A DNA stretch of 64,000 nucleotides from APNM01 sp040361335 (GCF_040361335.1 NZ_APNM01000011.1:62001-126000), one strand, 5' to 3'. Positions 1 through 10,623 are shown, counted from the first letter of the stretch. The notes: generated by a model from the sequence alone, not told the origin. Made by a program: numbers and translations.

Positions 1-42
1 CATCCCTGCACCCTGCTCATGCGCGAGGACGATCGTGGCTGA
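1..42 (+). CDS. C-terminal end of an unidentified upstream gene (partial)
   Basis: Frame 1 is open from the window edge and ends in TGA at 40-42, giving the tail HPCTLLMREDDRG. It overlaps the GTG start of the next gene by 8 bases, the usual sign of translational coupling. The tail faintly resembles the end of a universal-stress-protein domain, but 13 residues are too few to name it. Confidence 0.35.
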   Translation, partial: HPCTLLMREDDRG

Positions 43-883
43 GGCGGCGGAGCTGACCTGGCGCTTCCTGCGGCGGCATCCGCAGGCGGCCGCCGAAGTG
101 CTGGAGACGCTGGACGCCGATACCGCCGCGGCTTTCCTGTCGGGCGCACCGCCGCGACTGGCGGCCCCGGTGATGGCGGCGATGCTGCCGTACCACGCCG
201 CTACCTGCCTCGTCCTGACCGACGAAACGTACGCGGTCGACCTGCTGTCGGCGATGCCGACGACGGCCGCGGCCGCCGTGCTCCGGCGGGTGCCGGTCGC
301 CCTGACGAACCGTCTGCTGGAACGGCTGCCGGCGCGCACCACCTTCGCCCTGCGGCTGCTGCTGCGCTACCCCACGACCACGGTCGGTGCATGGATGGAG
401 CCCGACATCACGCTGTTGCCGGCCGGCATCACGGTCTGCGACGCCTGGGACCGGCTGCGGCGCGAGGCCGCCTCGATCGACCGCTTCATCTACATCGTGG
501 ACCGCGAGCAGCGCCTGATAGGCCGCGTGGCCAGCGCCGAGTTGCTACGCGCCGACAACGATATGCTCGTCGACCGGCTGGCGGTGACAACGACCGCGAG
601 CCTGGCGGCTCGCGACGACCTCCAGGCCGCGATCGATCTCGACGCCTGGCGCGAATGCGACCCACTGCCGGTGCTGTCCCGCGACCGGCGCCTGCTGGGC
701 GTGGCGCGCCACGCCGCGCTCTACCGCGGCGCGGCGAGATTGGGGGACAGTCACGCCGACACCGTCTTCACGGACGCCCTCATGGCGCTGATGGAGGCCT
801 ACTGGACCGGCCTGTCGCGTCTGATCGAGGCACCTTTCTCCCTGTTGCCCCCGGCCCGGCGCGGCGGCAAGTACGAGGAGTAG
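35..883 (+). CDS. MgtE-like intracellular domain protein lacking the membrane domain
   Basis: This 282-residue protein has the helical repeats of an MgtE N domain (roughly residues 5-120) followed by a CBS-pair region (about 120-235, with MEPDITLLPAGITV and YIVDREQRLIGRV). It stops after a short tail and has no transmembrane helices. In characterised MgtE channels the N and CBS domains sense cytosolic Mg2+ and gate the pore, so this copy looks like a free-standing sensor or partner subunit. That role is inferred. The GTG start at 35 has a GAGGA Shine-Dalgarno and overlaps the preceding reading frame. A complete MgtE follows 3 bases after the stop, so the two are almost certainly co-transcribed. 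The gene is intact, with no frameshift that would suggest a decayed full-length copy. Confidence 0.8.
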   Translation: MAEAAELTWRFLRRHPQAAAEVLETLDADTAAAFLSGAPPRLAAPVMAAMLPYHAATCLVLTDETYAVDLLSAMPTTAAAAVLRRVPVALTNRLLERLPARTTFALRLLLRYPTTTVGAWMEPDITLLPAGITVCDAWDRLRREAASIDRFIYIVDREQRLIGRVASAELLRADNDMLVDRLAVTTTASLAARDDLQAAIDLDAWRECDPLPVLSRDRRLLGVARHAALYRGAARLGDSHADTVFTDALMALMEAYWTGLSRLIEAPFSLLPPARRGGKYEE

Positions 884-886
884 GAC

Positions 887-2200
887 ATGACCGCCGAGTA
901 CGCCATCGAAACGCTCAACCGCTCCTTCCTGCGCGACTACCCGCGCGAGGCGGCGCGCGAGATCGAGGCCCTACCGCCCGAGAGCGTGGCGCCGGCGTTG
1001 GCGGATCAGTCGATCGCGGTGCTGACCCGCGTCTGGGACTACCTGCTGCCCGACGCCGCCGAGAACCTGCTGCTGCAACTGCCGGACGACGTGGCGTCCG
1101 GCTTGTTGACGTCCCTGGATCCGGCACGGGCCACGGCCGTGCTCGACCGCCTGGACGACGCCGAACGCGAACGCTACCTGGGCCTGCTCGACAACGCCGT
1201 GGCCCGGGAACTGCGCGAACTGCTGGAATATCCCGCGGACAGCGCCGGCCGCATGATGGACGCGCGGGTCATGGCGCTGCGCGGCGAGATGACCGCGGCC
1301 GAGGCCCTGGACCGCCTGCGGCGGGCCCGCCGTCCCGGCCGCGTCCGGCTGGTCTTTCTGGTGGACGACGCCGGGCGCCTGACGTCGGCCGTGGACCTGC
1401 AGGACCTGGCCACCGCGGAGCCGGACACGCCCCTGCGTGCCCTCGCCCGCCCGGTGGCGACCGCGGCCTCGGCGCTGGACCCCCGCGACGAGGTCGTCGA
1501 GCGCCTGGAGCAGTTCCGCAGCGAGGAGCTGCCGGTGCTGGATATCCACGGCGGCCTGCGCGGCGTGATCCGTTCCGAGGTCCTGCTGCAGACCCTGCAG
1601 GACGAGACCAGCGCCGACCTCCAGACCATGGTCGGCGTGAGCCGCGAGGAGCGGGCGCTGTCGCCGGTGACCTTCGCGGTGCGCAAGCGCCTGCTGTGGA
1701 TGGAGATCAACCTGGTGACGGCGTTCCTGGCGGCCTCGGTGGTCGGCCTGTTCGAGAGCACCATCGCCCAGTTCACCGCCCTGGCGGTGCTGCTGCCGGT
1801 GGTCGCGGGCCAGTCGGGCAACGCCGGCGCCCAGGCCCTGGCCGTGACCATGCGCGGCCTGGCCCTGCGGGAGATCGGCATGCGCCAATGGCTGCGCCTG
1901 CTGTCCAAGGAAGTCCGGGTCGGTATGGTCAACGGCGTCGTGATCGCCCTGACCACGGCGGCCGGCGTCTACGTCTGGAGCGGCAGCGAGGGCTTGGCGC
2001 TGATCATCGCGCTTGCCATGGTGCTATCGATGAGCATCGCCTGCGCGGCCGGCGCGATGGTGCCAATCGTGCTCACGCGGCTCGGCCAGGACCCGGCCCA
2101 GTCCTCGTCCATCATCCTGACCACGGTGACCGACATCGCCGGCTTCTTCTCCTTCCTCGGCATCGCCGCGCTGCTGGCGGGGCTGTTGCTGGCGGGCTGA
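887..2200 (+). CDS. mgtE: magnesium transporter MgtE
   Basis: This is a full-length MgtE-family Mg2+ channel of 437 residues; the family usually runs about 450. The N domain occupies roughly residues 15-125, the CBS pair about 128-250, and five membrane helices fill about 275-437. The pore signature is visible near residue 307 as GQSGNAGAQ, just after the helix ending LLPVVA. It acts in the inner membrane and admits Mg2+ when the cytosolic domains sense low Mg2+. It starts at ATG 887, preceded by GAGGAG, three bases after the stop of a related protein with only the cytosolic domains, and probably forms an operon with it. Identification is firm; the ion could also be Co2+ or another divalent metal. 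Confidence 0.93.
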   Translation: MTAEYAIETLNRSFLRDYPREAAREIEALPPESVAPALADQSIAVLTRVWDYLLPDAAENLLLQLPDDVASGLLTSLDPARATAVLDRLDDAERERYLGLLDNAVARELRELLEYPADSAGRMMDARVMALRGEMTAAEALDRLRRARRPGRVRLVFLVDDAGRLTSAVDLQDLATAEPDTPLRALARPVATAASALDPRDEVVERLEQFRSEELPVLDIHGGLRGVIRSEVLLQTLQDETSADLQTMVGVSREERALSPVTFAVRKRLLWMEINLVTAFLAASVVGLFESTIAQFTALAVLLPVVAGQSGNAGAQALAVTMRGLALREIGMRQWLRLLSKEVRVGMVNGVVIALTTAAGVYVWSGSEGLALIIALAMVLSMSIACAAGAMVPIVLTRLGQDPAQSSSIILTTVTDIAGFFSFLGIAALLAGLLLAG

Positions 2201-2227
2201 GGCGCCGCCGCGATCATCCCGCGGCAA

Positions 2228-2360
2228 GGCAGGATGACTCGGGACTGGCGGCCCTCGCCCTTCGGGCCAGCGTCGCTGCGCTCCGCTGTTCCGATCCGCT
2301 GACGCGGATCGGTCGAACTGCGTGTTTTTTATGGGTCGCAGGTTCGAATGCGACCAACCA
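2228..2360 (+). repeat. tRNA-linked chimeric repeat, copy 1
   Basis: About 133 bases nearly identical to 2413-2544. It runs from GGCAGGATGACTCGGG through a GC-rich palindromic core to a T-arm-like end: GGTCGCA, a GGTTCGAA loop, TGCGACC, then AACCA. The final stem is perfectly complementary over 7 bases with a T-loop-like centre. It translates as a spurious open frame and is not a gene. Confidence 0.75.
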
Positions 2361-2402
2361 CCGCAAAGGGGCGTTCTGAGGTAGGAGATCTCTAAAGAAT
2401 TA

Positions 2403-2544
2403 TGGTGCGCCCGGCAGGATTACTCGGGACTGGCGGCCCTCGCCCTTCGGGCCAGCGTCGCTGCGCTCCGCTGTTCCGATCCGCGGCGCGGATCGGTCGA
2501 ACTGCGTGTTTTTTATGGGTCGCAGGCTCGAATACGACCAACCA
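2403..2544 (+). repeat. tRNA-linked chimeric repeat, copy 2
   Basis: The second copy differs from copy 1 by a few substitutions and a 1-base gap in the GATCCGC core. It begins at 2403-2421 with 19 bases identical to the 3' end of the adjacent tRNA-Arg (2586-2604, minus strand), then leaves the tRNA sequence. It ends, on the plus strand, in a T-arm-like segment followed by ACCA. It therefore looks like two tRNA 3' ends facing outward around a conserved spacer. Confidence 0.75.
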
Positions 2545-2585
2545 GCCATCGGTGGCTAATCAAAATGGGGAGTCATCGCAAGATT

Positions 2586-2662
<77 letters not shown>

Positions 2663-3102
2663 GACGCGGGTTGTGCCGAACCGGGGCGCTGCCCGGATCG
2701 GGGCCGCAGAGGATACGCCGACGCGCGTTCCACGTCCATCTCGCGGGCGTCACCAAAGCGCCCTCGGAGCCGCACGACACAACCCGTCGATACCCGGCGT
2801 CCGCGTAAGCTTCGGACTTCGGTATAAATTTACCTACAAGAAAAGCGACATTTCCCTTATGCGCCGCCGCGCCTGCCGGTACCATAGCGCCCAAAGACCG
2901 GCGGCAGGCCGGCATTCCAGTGTGGGAGGATCATCCACGCCGCGAGCGCGGCCCCGCCTTGATCCATGCGGCCGGCATCGGCCATCTCCACCGGAATCGC
3001 CCGCGGCAATTGGCGGCGGGACCAACAGACTCGATACGAGAGCACCGGGCTAGCGCCGCCCGAACGGCGGCTATCGTCCGGCACCATCGGAGGGAAAGGG
3101 AC
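2663..3102. other. 440-base intergenic region
   Basis: This lies between the minus-strand tRNA-Arg and the plus-strand DUF1302 gene and must carry both promoters. A TATAAA box lies near 2823-2828 in a short AT-rich patch. A 9-base inverted pair (CGGGTTGTG near 2667 and CACAACCCG near 2779) is probably chance. I see no gene; the open frames here have no recognisable protein features. Confidence 0.5.
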
Positions 3103-5286
3103 ATGATGACGATGCTCAGGGGGGGACGCGCGTTCGCCCGGATGGCGGCCGCGGCGACGCTGGCGGTCAGCGGCGGCGCCGGCGCCTACAGCTTCGACCT
3201 AGGCCCGTTCCAGGGCTCGCTGACCAACAGCGTATCGGTCGGCGCCGCGGTGCGGATGCAGGAACGCGACGACGACCTGATCGGCAAGAGCAACCTGAAT
3301 CCGGGGCTGTGCCTGCGGCGCAACGACAGCGGCGACGTGGTCGGCAACACCTGCAATTCCACCACCGACCCGTCCCTGAACCAGGCCTACGTCGACGCCC
3401 CGGGCGCGTACTCGGTCAACGGCGACGACGGCAACCTGAACTATGACCAGTACGACCTGGTCTCGGCCACCGCCAAGCTGACCTCCGAGCTCAGCATCCG
3501 CTGGGGCCGTTTCAACTTCTTCACCCGCGGCCTGGGCTACTTCGACGAGGTCAACGCGGACTTCGACGAGTACCACCCGGACACCACCTTCCAACCCCGC
3601 CACACCGAACGGCCGAGCGGGACCGTGGACGTGATGGCCGCGGACGTCGACCTGCTGGACTACTACGTCTCCGGCAGCTTCCCGTTCATCGGCAACCGCG
3701 ACGTGCTGTTCCGGATCGGCAACCAGGTGGTGAACTGGGGCGAGAGCTCGTTCCTGCTGCTCAACAGCATCAACACCATCAACCCGCCGGACGCCGCGCG
3801 TCTGCGCCTGCCCGGCTCGCAGATCGCCGAGGTGTTCAAGCCGCTGGGAATCGCCTCCTTCCAGACCACGATCACGCCGGATCTGACGGTGGAGGCGTTC
3901 TACAACTACGACTGGGAGCCGGTGACCCCCGATCCCGTGGGCAGCTTCTTCTCGACCTCGGACGTGGCGGGCGCCACCGACAACCGCTACGCCATGCTGT
4001 CCTTCGGCAAGGCGCCCGAGGATCCGGACGCGATCTACGACCCGGGAACCAACCCCTCGATCCCATTGGCGCGCGAGGGCGACCCCACCGGCCTGATCTC
4101 CAGTGCCAGCCGCACGGTCTACTTCGAGTCCGCGAACGAGCCCGAGGACGGCGGCCAGTACGGCGTATCGCTGCGCTACTTCGCGCCCTGGCTGAACAAC
4201 GGCACCGAGCTGGGCTTCTATTTCATGAATTACCACTCGCGCTTCCCGCTGGCGAGCAGCTACGCCGCCGACGAGACCTGCCTCAACGGCGCCACGGGCA
4301 GCATCCTCGATCTGCTCGGCTGCGGCGTCGGCGGCGACAAAGGGTTCCTCGGCCTGGCCGAGGAGCCACTGCCGCTGGACACCATGCGCCTGCAGCTCGA
4401 ATACCCCGAGGACATCCATCTCTACGGTCTGAGCTGGAACACCACCGTCGGCAACTGGTCCTTCCAGGGCGAGTACGCCTACCGGCCGAACCTGCCGCTG
4501 CAGATCCACACCACGGACCTGGTGTTCGCCTCGCTGCAGCCGGCGTTCCCGGACAACAACGTCGGCGTGACCGTCAACGGAGAACAAGGGCTTGTCGTGC
4601 CGAACAAGCGCGCGGCCGTGCCCGACTACGTGGAGACCCTGTACCGCGGCAACACCGTGACCGCCAACCAGTACATCCGCGGCTACGAGCGCATGAAGGT
4701 GGGTCAGTTCGACGCCGCCCTGACCCGCACGATCGGCGGCAGCAACTGGCTGAAGGCCGACCAGGTAATCGTGCTCCTGGAGGCCGGCTTCAATCACGTC
4801 ATGGATTTCCCGGACAAGAGCGAACTACAGTTCGCCGGCCCCGGCACCAATACCCACGCCAGCGGCGGCGCCGACGGCACCGCCTCCAGCGTCGGTAACG
4901 ACTCGGCGACCCTCAGCCCGAACGCCCTGCCCTGTACCGACGCCTGCCGCCAGAACCCCACGACCCAGGACGGCGGCTTCGCCGACGACTTCTCCTGGGG
5001 CTACCGGTTCCTGGTGGTGCCGCGCTACCAGAACGCGATCTTCGGCGCGAACCTCGCGCCGGTGCTGGGCATCTTCCACGACGTGGACGGAACCACGCCC
5101 GGCCCGGGCGGTCTGTTCGTCGAGGACCGCGTGCAACTGATCACGGCCCTGCGCTGGGATTACCAGAACCGTTGGAGCGGCGAGGTTCGCTACACTGCCT
5201 ACACCACGGTCGGCGACGGCGACGACGAGTTCCACCAGGAGCGGGACCGCGATTACCTGAGCCTGTTCGTGGCCTACGATTTCTAG
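3103..5286 (+). CDS. DUF1302 family outer-membrane protein
   Basis: This 727-residue protein is secreted: the signal peptide is about residues 1-28, with a hydrophobic MAAAATLAVSGGAGA stretch, and the mature part begins YSFDLGPFQGSL. The rest is a long run of alternating aromatic/polar strands with internal disulfide-type cysteines, ending in the aromatic VAYDF typical of a beta-barrel C-terminus. That fits the DUF1302 family, porin-like proteins nearly always paired with DUF1329. The start at 3103 is chosen because GGAGGGAAAGGG precedes it and the signal peptide begins there; the frame is open further upstream. The DUF1329 gene follows 20 bases later. Such pairs are often linked to uptake or handling of hydrophobic compounds, but nothing here fixes the substrate. 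Confidence 0.88.
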   Translation: MMTMLRGGRAFARMAAAATLAVSGGAGAYSFDLGPFQGSLTNSVSVGAAVRMQERDDDLIGKSNLNPGLCLRRNDSGDVVGNTCNSTTDPSLNQAYVDAPGAYSVNGDDGNLNYDQYDLVSATAKLTSELSIRWGRFNFFTRGLGYFDEVNADFDEYHPDTTFQPRHTERPSGTVDVMAADVDLLDYYVSGSFPFIGNRDVLFRIGNQVVNWGESSFLLLNSINTINPPDAARLRLPGSQIAEVFKPLGIASFQTTITPDLTVEAFYNYDWEPVTPDPVGSFFSTSDVAGATDNRYAMLSFGKAPEDPDAIYDPGTNPSIPLAREGDPTGLISSASRTVYFESANEPEDGGQYGVSLRYFAPWLNNGTELGFYFMNYHSRFPLASSYAADETCLNGATGSILDLLGCGVGGDKGFLGLAEEPLPLDTMRLQLEYPEDIHLYGLSWNTTVGNWSFQGEYAYRPNLPLQIHTTDLVFASLQPAFPDNNVGVTVNGEQGLVVPNKRAAVPDYVETLYRGNTVTANQYIRGYERMKVGQFDAALTRTIGGSNWLKADQVIVLLEAGFNHVMDFPDKSELQFAGPGTNTHASGGADGTASSVGNDSATLSPNALPCTDACRQNPTTQDGGFADDFSWGYRFLVVPRYQNAIFGANLAPVLGIFHDVDGTTPGPGGLFVEDRVQLITALRWDYQNRWSGEVRYTAYTTVGDGDDEFHQERDRDYLSLFVAYDF

Positions 5287-5306
5287 TCCCTTTGGAGTCC
5301 CACATC

Positions 5307-6710
5307 ATGCAATTCCGCAGCCATCGCATCGTCCTGGCCGGCGTCCTCGCGGCGTTCGCGCTGGGCGCGCAAGCCAAGGTGCCCGAGAAAGAGGCCGCCA
5401 AGCTGGGCAACGAGCTGACCCCGCTGGGCGCCAAGCGCGCGGGCAACGCCGACGGCACCATCCCGGCCTGGGACGGCGGCATCACCGCCATCCCCGAGGC
5501 GGCCAAGCAGGCCGGCTACACCAGCGAGAAGGGCGCCCGCCTGGTCGACCCGTTCCCGGACGACGAGCCGCGCTTCACCATCACCAACGACAACCTGGAT
5601 CAGTACCGGGACAAGCTGACACCGGGCCAGATCGCGCTGTTCGAGCGCTTCGAGGACTACAAGATGCCGGTCTATCAGACCCGGCGCACGGCGGCCAACG
5701 ACGAATACATCTACAAGGCCACCAGGGAGAACGCCACGCGTGCCGAGCTGGTCGCGGACGGCGAGGGACTCGAAGGCGCGGCCGTGGGCATTCCCTTCCC
5801 CATCCCCCAGAACGGCCGCGAGGTCATCTGGAACCACAAGGTGCGTTACCGCGGCGTGGCGGTCCGGCGCTGGAACAACCAGTTCCCGGTCACCTCGGAC
5901 GGCGACTTCAACGCGGTGAAGCTGCAGGAGGACGTCTTCTTCCCCTACAGCGCCCCGGGCACCACCCCCGAGCAGGTGGAGCGCAGCAACGTCATCATCT
6001 ACTTCCTGCAGGTGGTGCGCGCGCCCGCGCGCCTGGCGGGCCAGATCCTGCTGGTGCACGACACCGCCAACCAGGTCCGCGAACCGCGCCGCGCGTGGCT
6101 TTACAATCCGGGCCAGCGCCGCGTGCGCCGGGCCCCGAACGTGGCCTACGACAACCCGGGCACCGCCTCGGACGGCCTGCGCACCAACGACCAGCTCGAC
6201 ATGTTCAACGGCGCCATGGACCGTTATACCTGGAAGCTGGAGGGCAAGCGCGAGATCTACGTGCCCTACAACGCTTACCGGCTGCATAGCGGCGACCTCT
6301 CGTACGACGACATCTTCAACGAGGGCCACATCGACCAGGACCTGACCCGTTACGAGCTGCACCGCGTGTGGGTCGTGGATTCCTTCGTGCGCGAGGGCAC
6401 CAGCCACATCTACAAGCGGCGCACCTACTACGTGGACGAGGATTCCTGGCAAATCCTGGCCGTGGATGCCTACGACCAGCGCGACCAGCTCTGGCGAGTG
6501 CAGGAAGCCCACCCGATCGTCGCCTACGATCCGGCGTTCTACATCACCACGCTGTCGGCGGGCGAACTGGTCTACGACCTGCAGAACGAGCGCTATCTGG
6601 GCATGGCGTTCAACAACGACAGCGAAGAGGTCTACCCGATCGAGGACGAGATCGGCGATCCCGCTCGCTACTTCAACCCGCGCAACATCCAGCGCTTCGC
6701 GTTCAAGTAA
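5307..6710 (+). CDS. DUF1329 family protein (LolA/LolB-like fold, periplasmic)
   Basis: The 467-residue product has a clear signal peptide (residues 1-23, ending GAQAK). It then has the typical DUF1329 sequence, including GNADGTIPAWDGG near residue 45 and ELHRVWVVDSFVREGTSHIYKRRTYYVDEDSW near 350-385 (described in parts here; the string is continuous in the protein). The family is predicted to bind lipids in the periplasm and partners with DUF1302 barrels. It is the second gene of a two-gene operon: the start follows the DUF1302 stop by 20 bases with a TGGAG ribosome site. A strong hairpin without a T-run follows the stop. The biochemical role is unknown. Confidence 0.87.
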   Translation: MQFRSHRIVLAGVLAAFALGAQAKVPEKEAAKLGNELTPLGAKRAGNADGTIPAWDGGITAIPEAAKQAGYTSEKGARLVDPFPDDEPRFTITNDNLDQYRDKLTPGQIALFERFEDYKMPVYQTRRTAANDEYIYKATRENATRAELVADGEGLEGAAVGIPFPIPQNGREVIWNHKVRYRGVAVRRWNNQFPVTSDGDFNAVKLQEDVFFPYSAPGTTPEQVERSNVIIYFLQVVRAPARLAGQILLVHDTANQVREPRRAWLYNPGQRRVRRAPNVAYDNPGTASDGLRTNDQLDMFNGAMDRYTWKLEGKREIYVPYNAYRLHSGDLSYDDIFNEGHIDQDLTRYELHRVWVVDSFVREGTSHIYKRRTYYVDEDSWQILAVDAYDQRDQLWRVQEAHPIVAYDPAFYITTLSAGELVYDLQNERYLGMAFNNDSEEVYPIEDEIGDPARYFNPRNIQRFAFK

Positions 6711-6723
6711 GCGGACCGACGAC

Positions 6724-6753
6724 GACCCCGGCGCGGTCCGCCGCGCCGGGGTC
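6724..6753 (+). terminator. 13-bp perfect hairpin after the DUF1329 gene
   Basis: GACCCCGGCGCGG (6724-6736), loop TCCG, CCGCGCCGGGGTC (6741-6753). The stem is perfect and lies 13 bases after the stop, but no T-run follows, so it may end transcription only with Rho or protect the 3' end. Confidence 0.5.
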
Positions 6754-6842
6754 CGTCATGTGCGGCAGGGGCGAAGGCCGCGGCGTATGGGTTATACTAC
6801 GCCGCGTTTCGCGCCAGCCGTCTTGAAAGTGGACCCCTATAA

Positions 6843-7349
6843 ATGAGTGCTGATCACGACCGGACATTTGTGCGCACGTTCCTGGCGGTGCTGGGAGCGC
6901 TGGTCGCCTTCACCTTCGTCATCATCTTCATCGCCCGTACGATCATGTCGGCCGCCGGCCCCGACGAGATGCTGCCCGAGGAGCGGGCGCGCATAGAGCA
7001 GCGGGCCGAGCCGGTATTCGAGGTGGTGACCGATCCCGCCCAGGCACAGAAGGTCGCGCAAGCGTCCGCGCCGAGCGGCGGCGAGGAGACCGCGGCCGAG
7101 CCGAAATCCGGCGAAGAGGTCTACAACAGCGTTTGTTCCGCCTGTCATCAGGCGGGCGTGGCCGGCGCCCCGAAAACGACCGACACCGCCGCCTGGCAAC
7201 AGCGCCTGGACGGCGGCGGCAAGAACACGCTCTACGATCACGCCATCAACGGCTTCAATGCCATGCCCGCGAAGGGCGGCAATCCCGGCCTCTCCGACGA
7301 GGAGGTCGAAAAGGCCGTCGATCACATGCTGGAGCAGGCCGGCGTCTAA
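6843..7349 (+). CDS. membrane-anchored c-type cytochrome (cytochrome c5 family)
   Basis: The 168-residue product has one N-terminal membrane helix (about residues 12-36), an acidic/alanine-rich linker to about 90, and a C-terminal haem domain. The haem site is CSACH at residues 98-102, and the likely distal ligand is Met141 in FNAMPAKGG; both match cytochrome c5-type domains. It would sit on the periplasmic face of the inner membrane and carry electrons to a terminal oxidase or another reductase. The spacing before ATG 6843 lacks a good Shine-Dalgarno; a TATACT box at 6793-6798 is a plausible -10. It is a single-gene unit closed by a classic terminator. Confidence 0.9.
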   Translation: MSADHDRTFVRTFLAVLGALVAFTFVIIFIARTIMSAAGPDEMLPEERARIEQRAEPVFEVVTDPAQAQKVAQASAPSGGEETAAEPKSGEEVYNSVCSACHQAGVAGAPKTTDTAAWQQRLDGGGKNTLYDHAINGFNAMPAKGGNPGLSDEEVEKAVDHMLEQAGV

Positions 7350-7372
7350 TACCCGCGTCGTTCCGGCACGAC

Positions 7373-7399
7373 AAAGGCCGCCTCCAGGGCGGCCTTTTT
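7373..7399 (+). terminator. Rho-independent terminator after the cytochrome gene
   Basis: Stem AAAGGCCGCC (7373-7382), loop TCCA, then GGCGGCCTTT running into TTTTT. GC-rich stem plus T-run, 24 bases after the stop codon. Confidence 0.9.
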
Positions 7400-7424
7400 C
7401 ATGGCCATACCGTTCAATCCCCTG

Positions 7425-7581
7425 TGAATGCGTCACCGGCTAAAGCCGGTGGCTTCAGGTTACGGCTCAAAGCCGGGTCGGTCGGCCATACGGCCGACTT
7501 TCCCCTCTCCCCTCAGGGGAGAAGGAACCCAAAATTACCGCCTACAGGCGGGGGATTTACCGATCCCCTATTCATGACTTT
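7425..7581. repeat. hairpin-dense non-coding stretch, possible IS200/IS605-type remnant
   Basis: Successive short palindromes: CACCGGCTAAAGCCGGTG near 7435, GTCGGCCATACGGCCGAC near 7483, CTCCCCTCAGGGGAG near 7507, and CCGCCTACAGGCGG near 7540. No protein is encoded. Subterminal hairpins of this kind, with an AAAGCCGGTGGCTT-like segment, are typical of the ends of IS200/IS605 elements, but no transposase or TnpB frame remains, so this is only a suggestion. Confidence 0.35.
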
Positions 7582-7611
7582 AAACCGCAGTCGCCACGCG
7601 GCTGCGGGTTT
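7582..7611 (-). terminator. hairpin terminator of the split-barrel flavoprotein gene
   Basis: On the minus strand AAACCCGCAGCC pairs imperfectly with a downstream GACTGCGGTTT and runs into TTTAAAG. It overlaps the stop codon of the gene at 7610-7612. Confidence 0.6.
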
Positions 7612-8077
7612 AGCCCATCAGGTCGCTGGCGTCCGGGCCCGACCACGAACGCCCGGTCATGGCCCGGGCCCAGCCTTCCTCGGGCCGGATGCGGCGGCCG
7701 CTGAGCTCGCGCACCACGAACCGCACCAGATGCGGCCGGTCGCCGCCGGCCAGGGGCTCGGGCAGGTCGTCGAACCGGGCGCCGTCCGCGCTCTCGAGGT
7801 GCCCGCGCGCGATCACGCTCCAGGCCGAACGCCGGTCGGCGTCGACACCGTCCACCTCGAACGTGGCCGCGATCCCGCGCTCGGCAGCGATCTGCTTGAC
7901 CCCCTCGGCCGTACGGAAGATCACGTCGCCCCCGCGCACGGCGTAGGTGACCGGCAGCACCTCGGGCGCGGGCTCGCCATTGATCGCCACCCGGCCCACG
8001 TCGTGGGAGGCCAGCAACTGACGGCAACTTGCCTCGTCGAGATGCGTCAGACGTGACGGTGTCGTGGAATCGCTCAT
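7610..8077 (-). CDS. pyridoxamine 5'-phosphate oxidase family (split-barrel) protein
   Basis: The 155-residue protein has the split-barrel fold pattern of PPOX-like proteins: LASHDVGRVAINGEPAPEVLPVTYAV near residues 22-48 (seen as one stretch), VIFRTAEGVKQ near 53, and AATFEVDGVD then SAWSVIARGHLE near 70-95. Such proteins bind FMN or F420, but many small members have no known substrate. The start at ATG 8077 is preceded by GCAGGAGGCGGCC. It stands alone between a hairpin-rich intergenic region and the Rep helicase gene. The family is a good call; the reaction is not known. Confidence 0.8.
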   Translation of the reverse strand: MSDSTTPSRLTHLDEASCRQLLASHDVGRVAINGEPAPEVLPVTYAVRGGDVIFRTAEGVKQIAAERGIAATFEVDGVDADRRSAWSVIARGHLESADGARFDDLPEPLAGGDRPHLVRFVVRELSGRRIRPEEGWARAMTGRSWSGPDASDLMG

Positions 8078-8138
8078 GGCCGCCTCCTGCTGCGGTACGG
8101 CTCCACCATAAAAGAGGCGGGGCGACAGTAGAAGGGGC

Positions 8139-10151
<2,013 letters not shown>

Positions 10152-10181
10152 GGGCGGCGGAGTCTAGCAGCTAGACCTGCT

Positions 10182-10532
10182 TCAGTAACCGCGCTTGGAC
10201 CGGTCCAGACGCTTGCCCCCTTTTTGTGCGCTCTCCTTGTCGGCCGCACTGAATTCGGGCATGAAGTCCTTCGTCTCGCGGCCTTTAACATCCTCGGGAT
10301 CGCGCGCGGCAAGTTCGCCGCAGTTCGCGCCGGCCTCCGCCACCGAGGCTTCCAGTGTCGCCAATTGCTTGGCGATGCGGGGGGCATCGCCGCGAGCACG
10401 CGCGACGAGCAGGGCCTCCTGGGCGCTGCGGCTGGCGGACTCGATGCGTGCAAGCGTCTCGCGGCAATCGCCGGCGGCCGATGCCGCCGGCGCGGCGCCG
10501 GCCAGGAGTGCGGTCAATAGCAGGGTTCGCAT
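10182..10532 (-). CDS. small secreted protein of unknown function
   Basis: A 116-residue product with a clear signal peptide (residues 1-20, ending ASAAG) and a charged helical mature part containing two cysteines (CRETL and NCGEL) that could form a disulfide. The tail is rich in Lys, Asp and Glu. I do not recognise a family. It lies 30 bases upstream of rep on the same strand and diverges from the TorF-type porin gene, so its own promoter must lie between 10533 and 10788. Confidence 0.65.
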   Translation of the reverse strand: MRTLLLTALLAGAAPAASAAGDCRETLARIESASRSAQEALLVARARGDAPRIAKQLATLEASVAEAGANCGELAARDPEDVKGRETKDFMPEFSAADKESAQKGGKRLDRSKRGY

Positions 10533-10607
10533 GGTCTTTCACCTGTGTCGTTGTAGGGCCCCGGGAACGGTGCAAGGAGCATACCCGGAACAGCGGGCCC
10601 GCGTGAC

Positions 10608-10623
10608 TGGCACGTCGATTGCA
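10608..10623 (+). promoter_or_regulatory. sigma-54 promoter of the TorF-type porin gene
   Basis: TGGCACGTCGATTGCA is a perfect match to the RpoN consensus TGGCACG-N4-TTGCA, with exactly 10 bases between the invariant GG (10609-10610) and GC (10621-10622). Transcription would begin near 10634, leaving about 155 bases of leader. A GGTGCA half-site resembling an NtrC site lies at 10569-10574. Confidence 0.85.

Noticed and set aside
2340..2360. Possible additional tRNA gene at the ends of the repeats
   Set aside because: Only a T-arm-like hairpin and CCA-like tail are present; no acceptor, D or anticodon arms can be built.
391..2379. Very long open frame (662 residues) over the two MgtE genes
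   Set aside because: It is Arg/Pro/Gly-rich and in a different frame from two convincing domain-bearing proteins; a shadow of high GC content.
6843..7349. Frameshift or missing start for the cytochrome gene because no Shine-Dalgarno is visible
   Set aside because: The ATG gives a proper cytoplasmic tail and membrane helix, and no better start exists; weak initiation is more likely.
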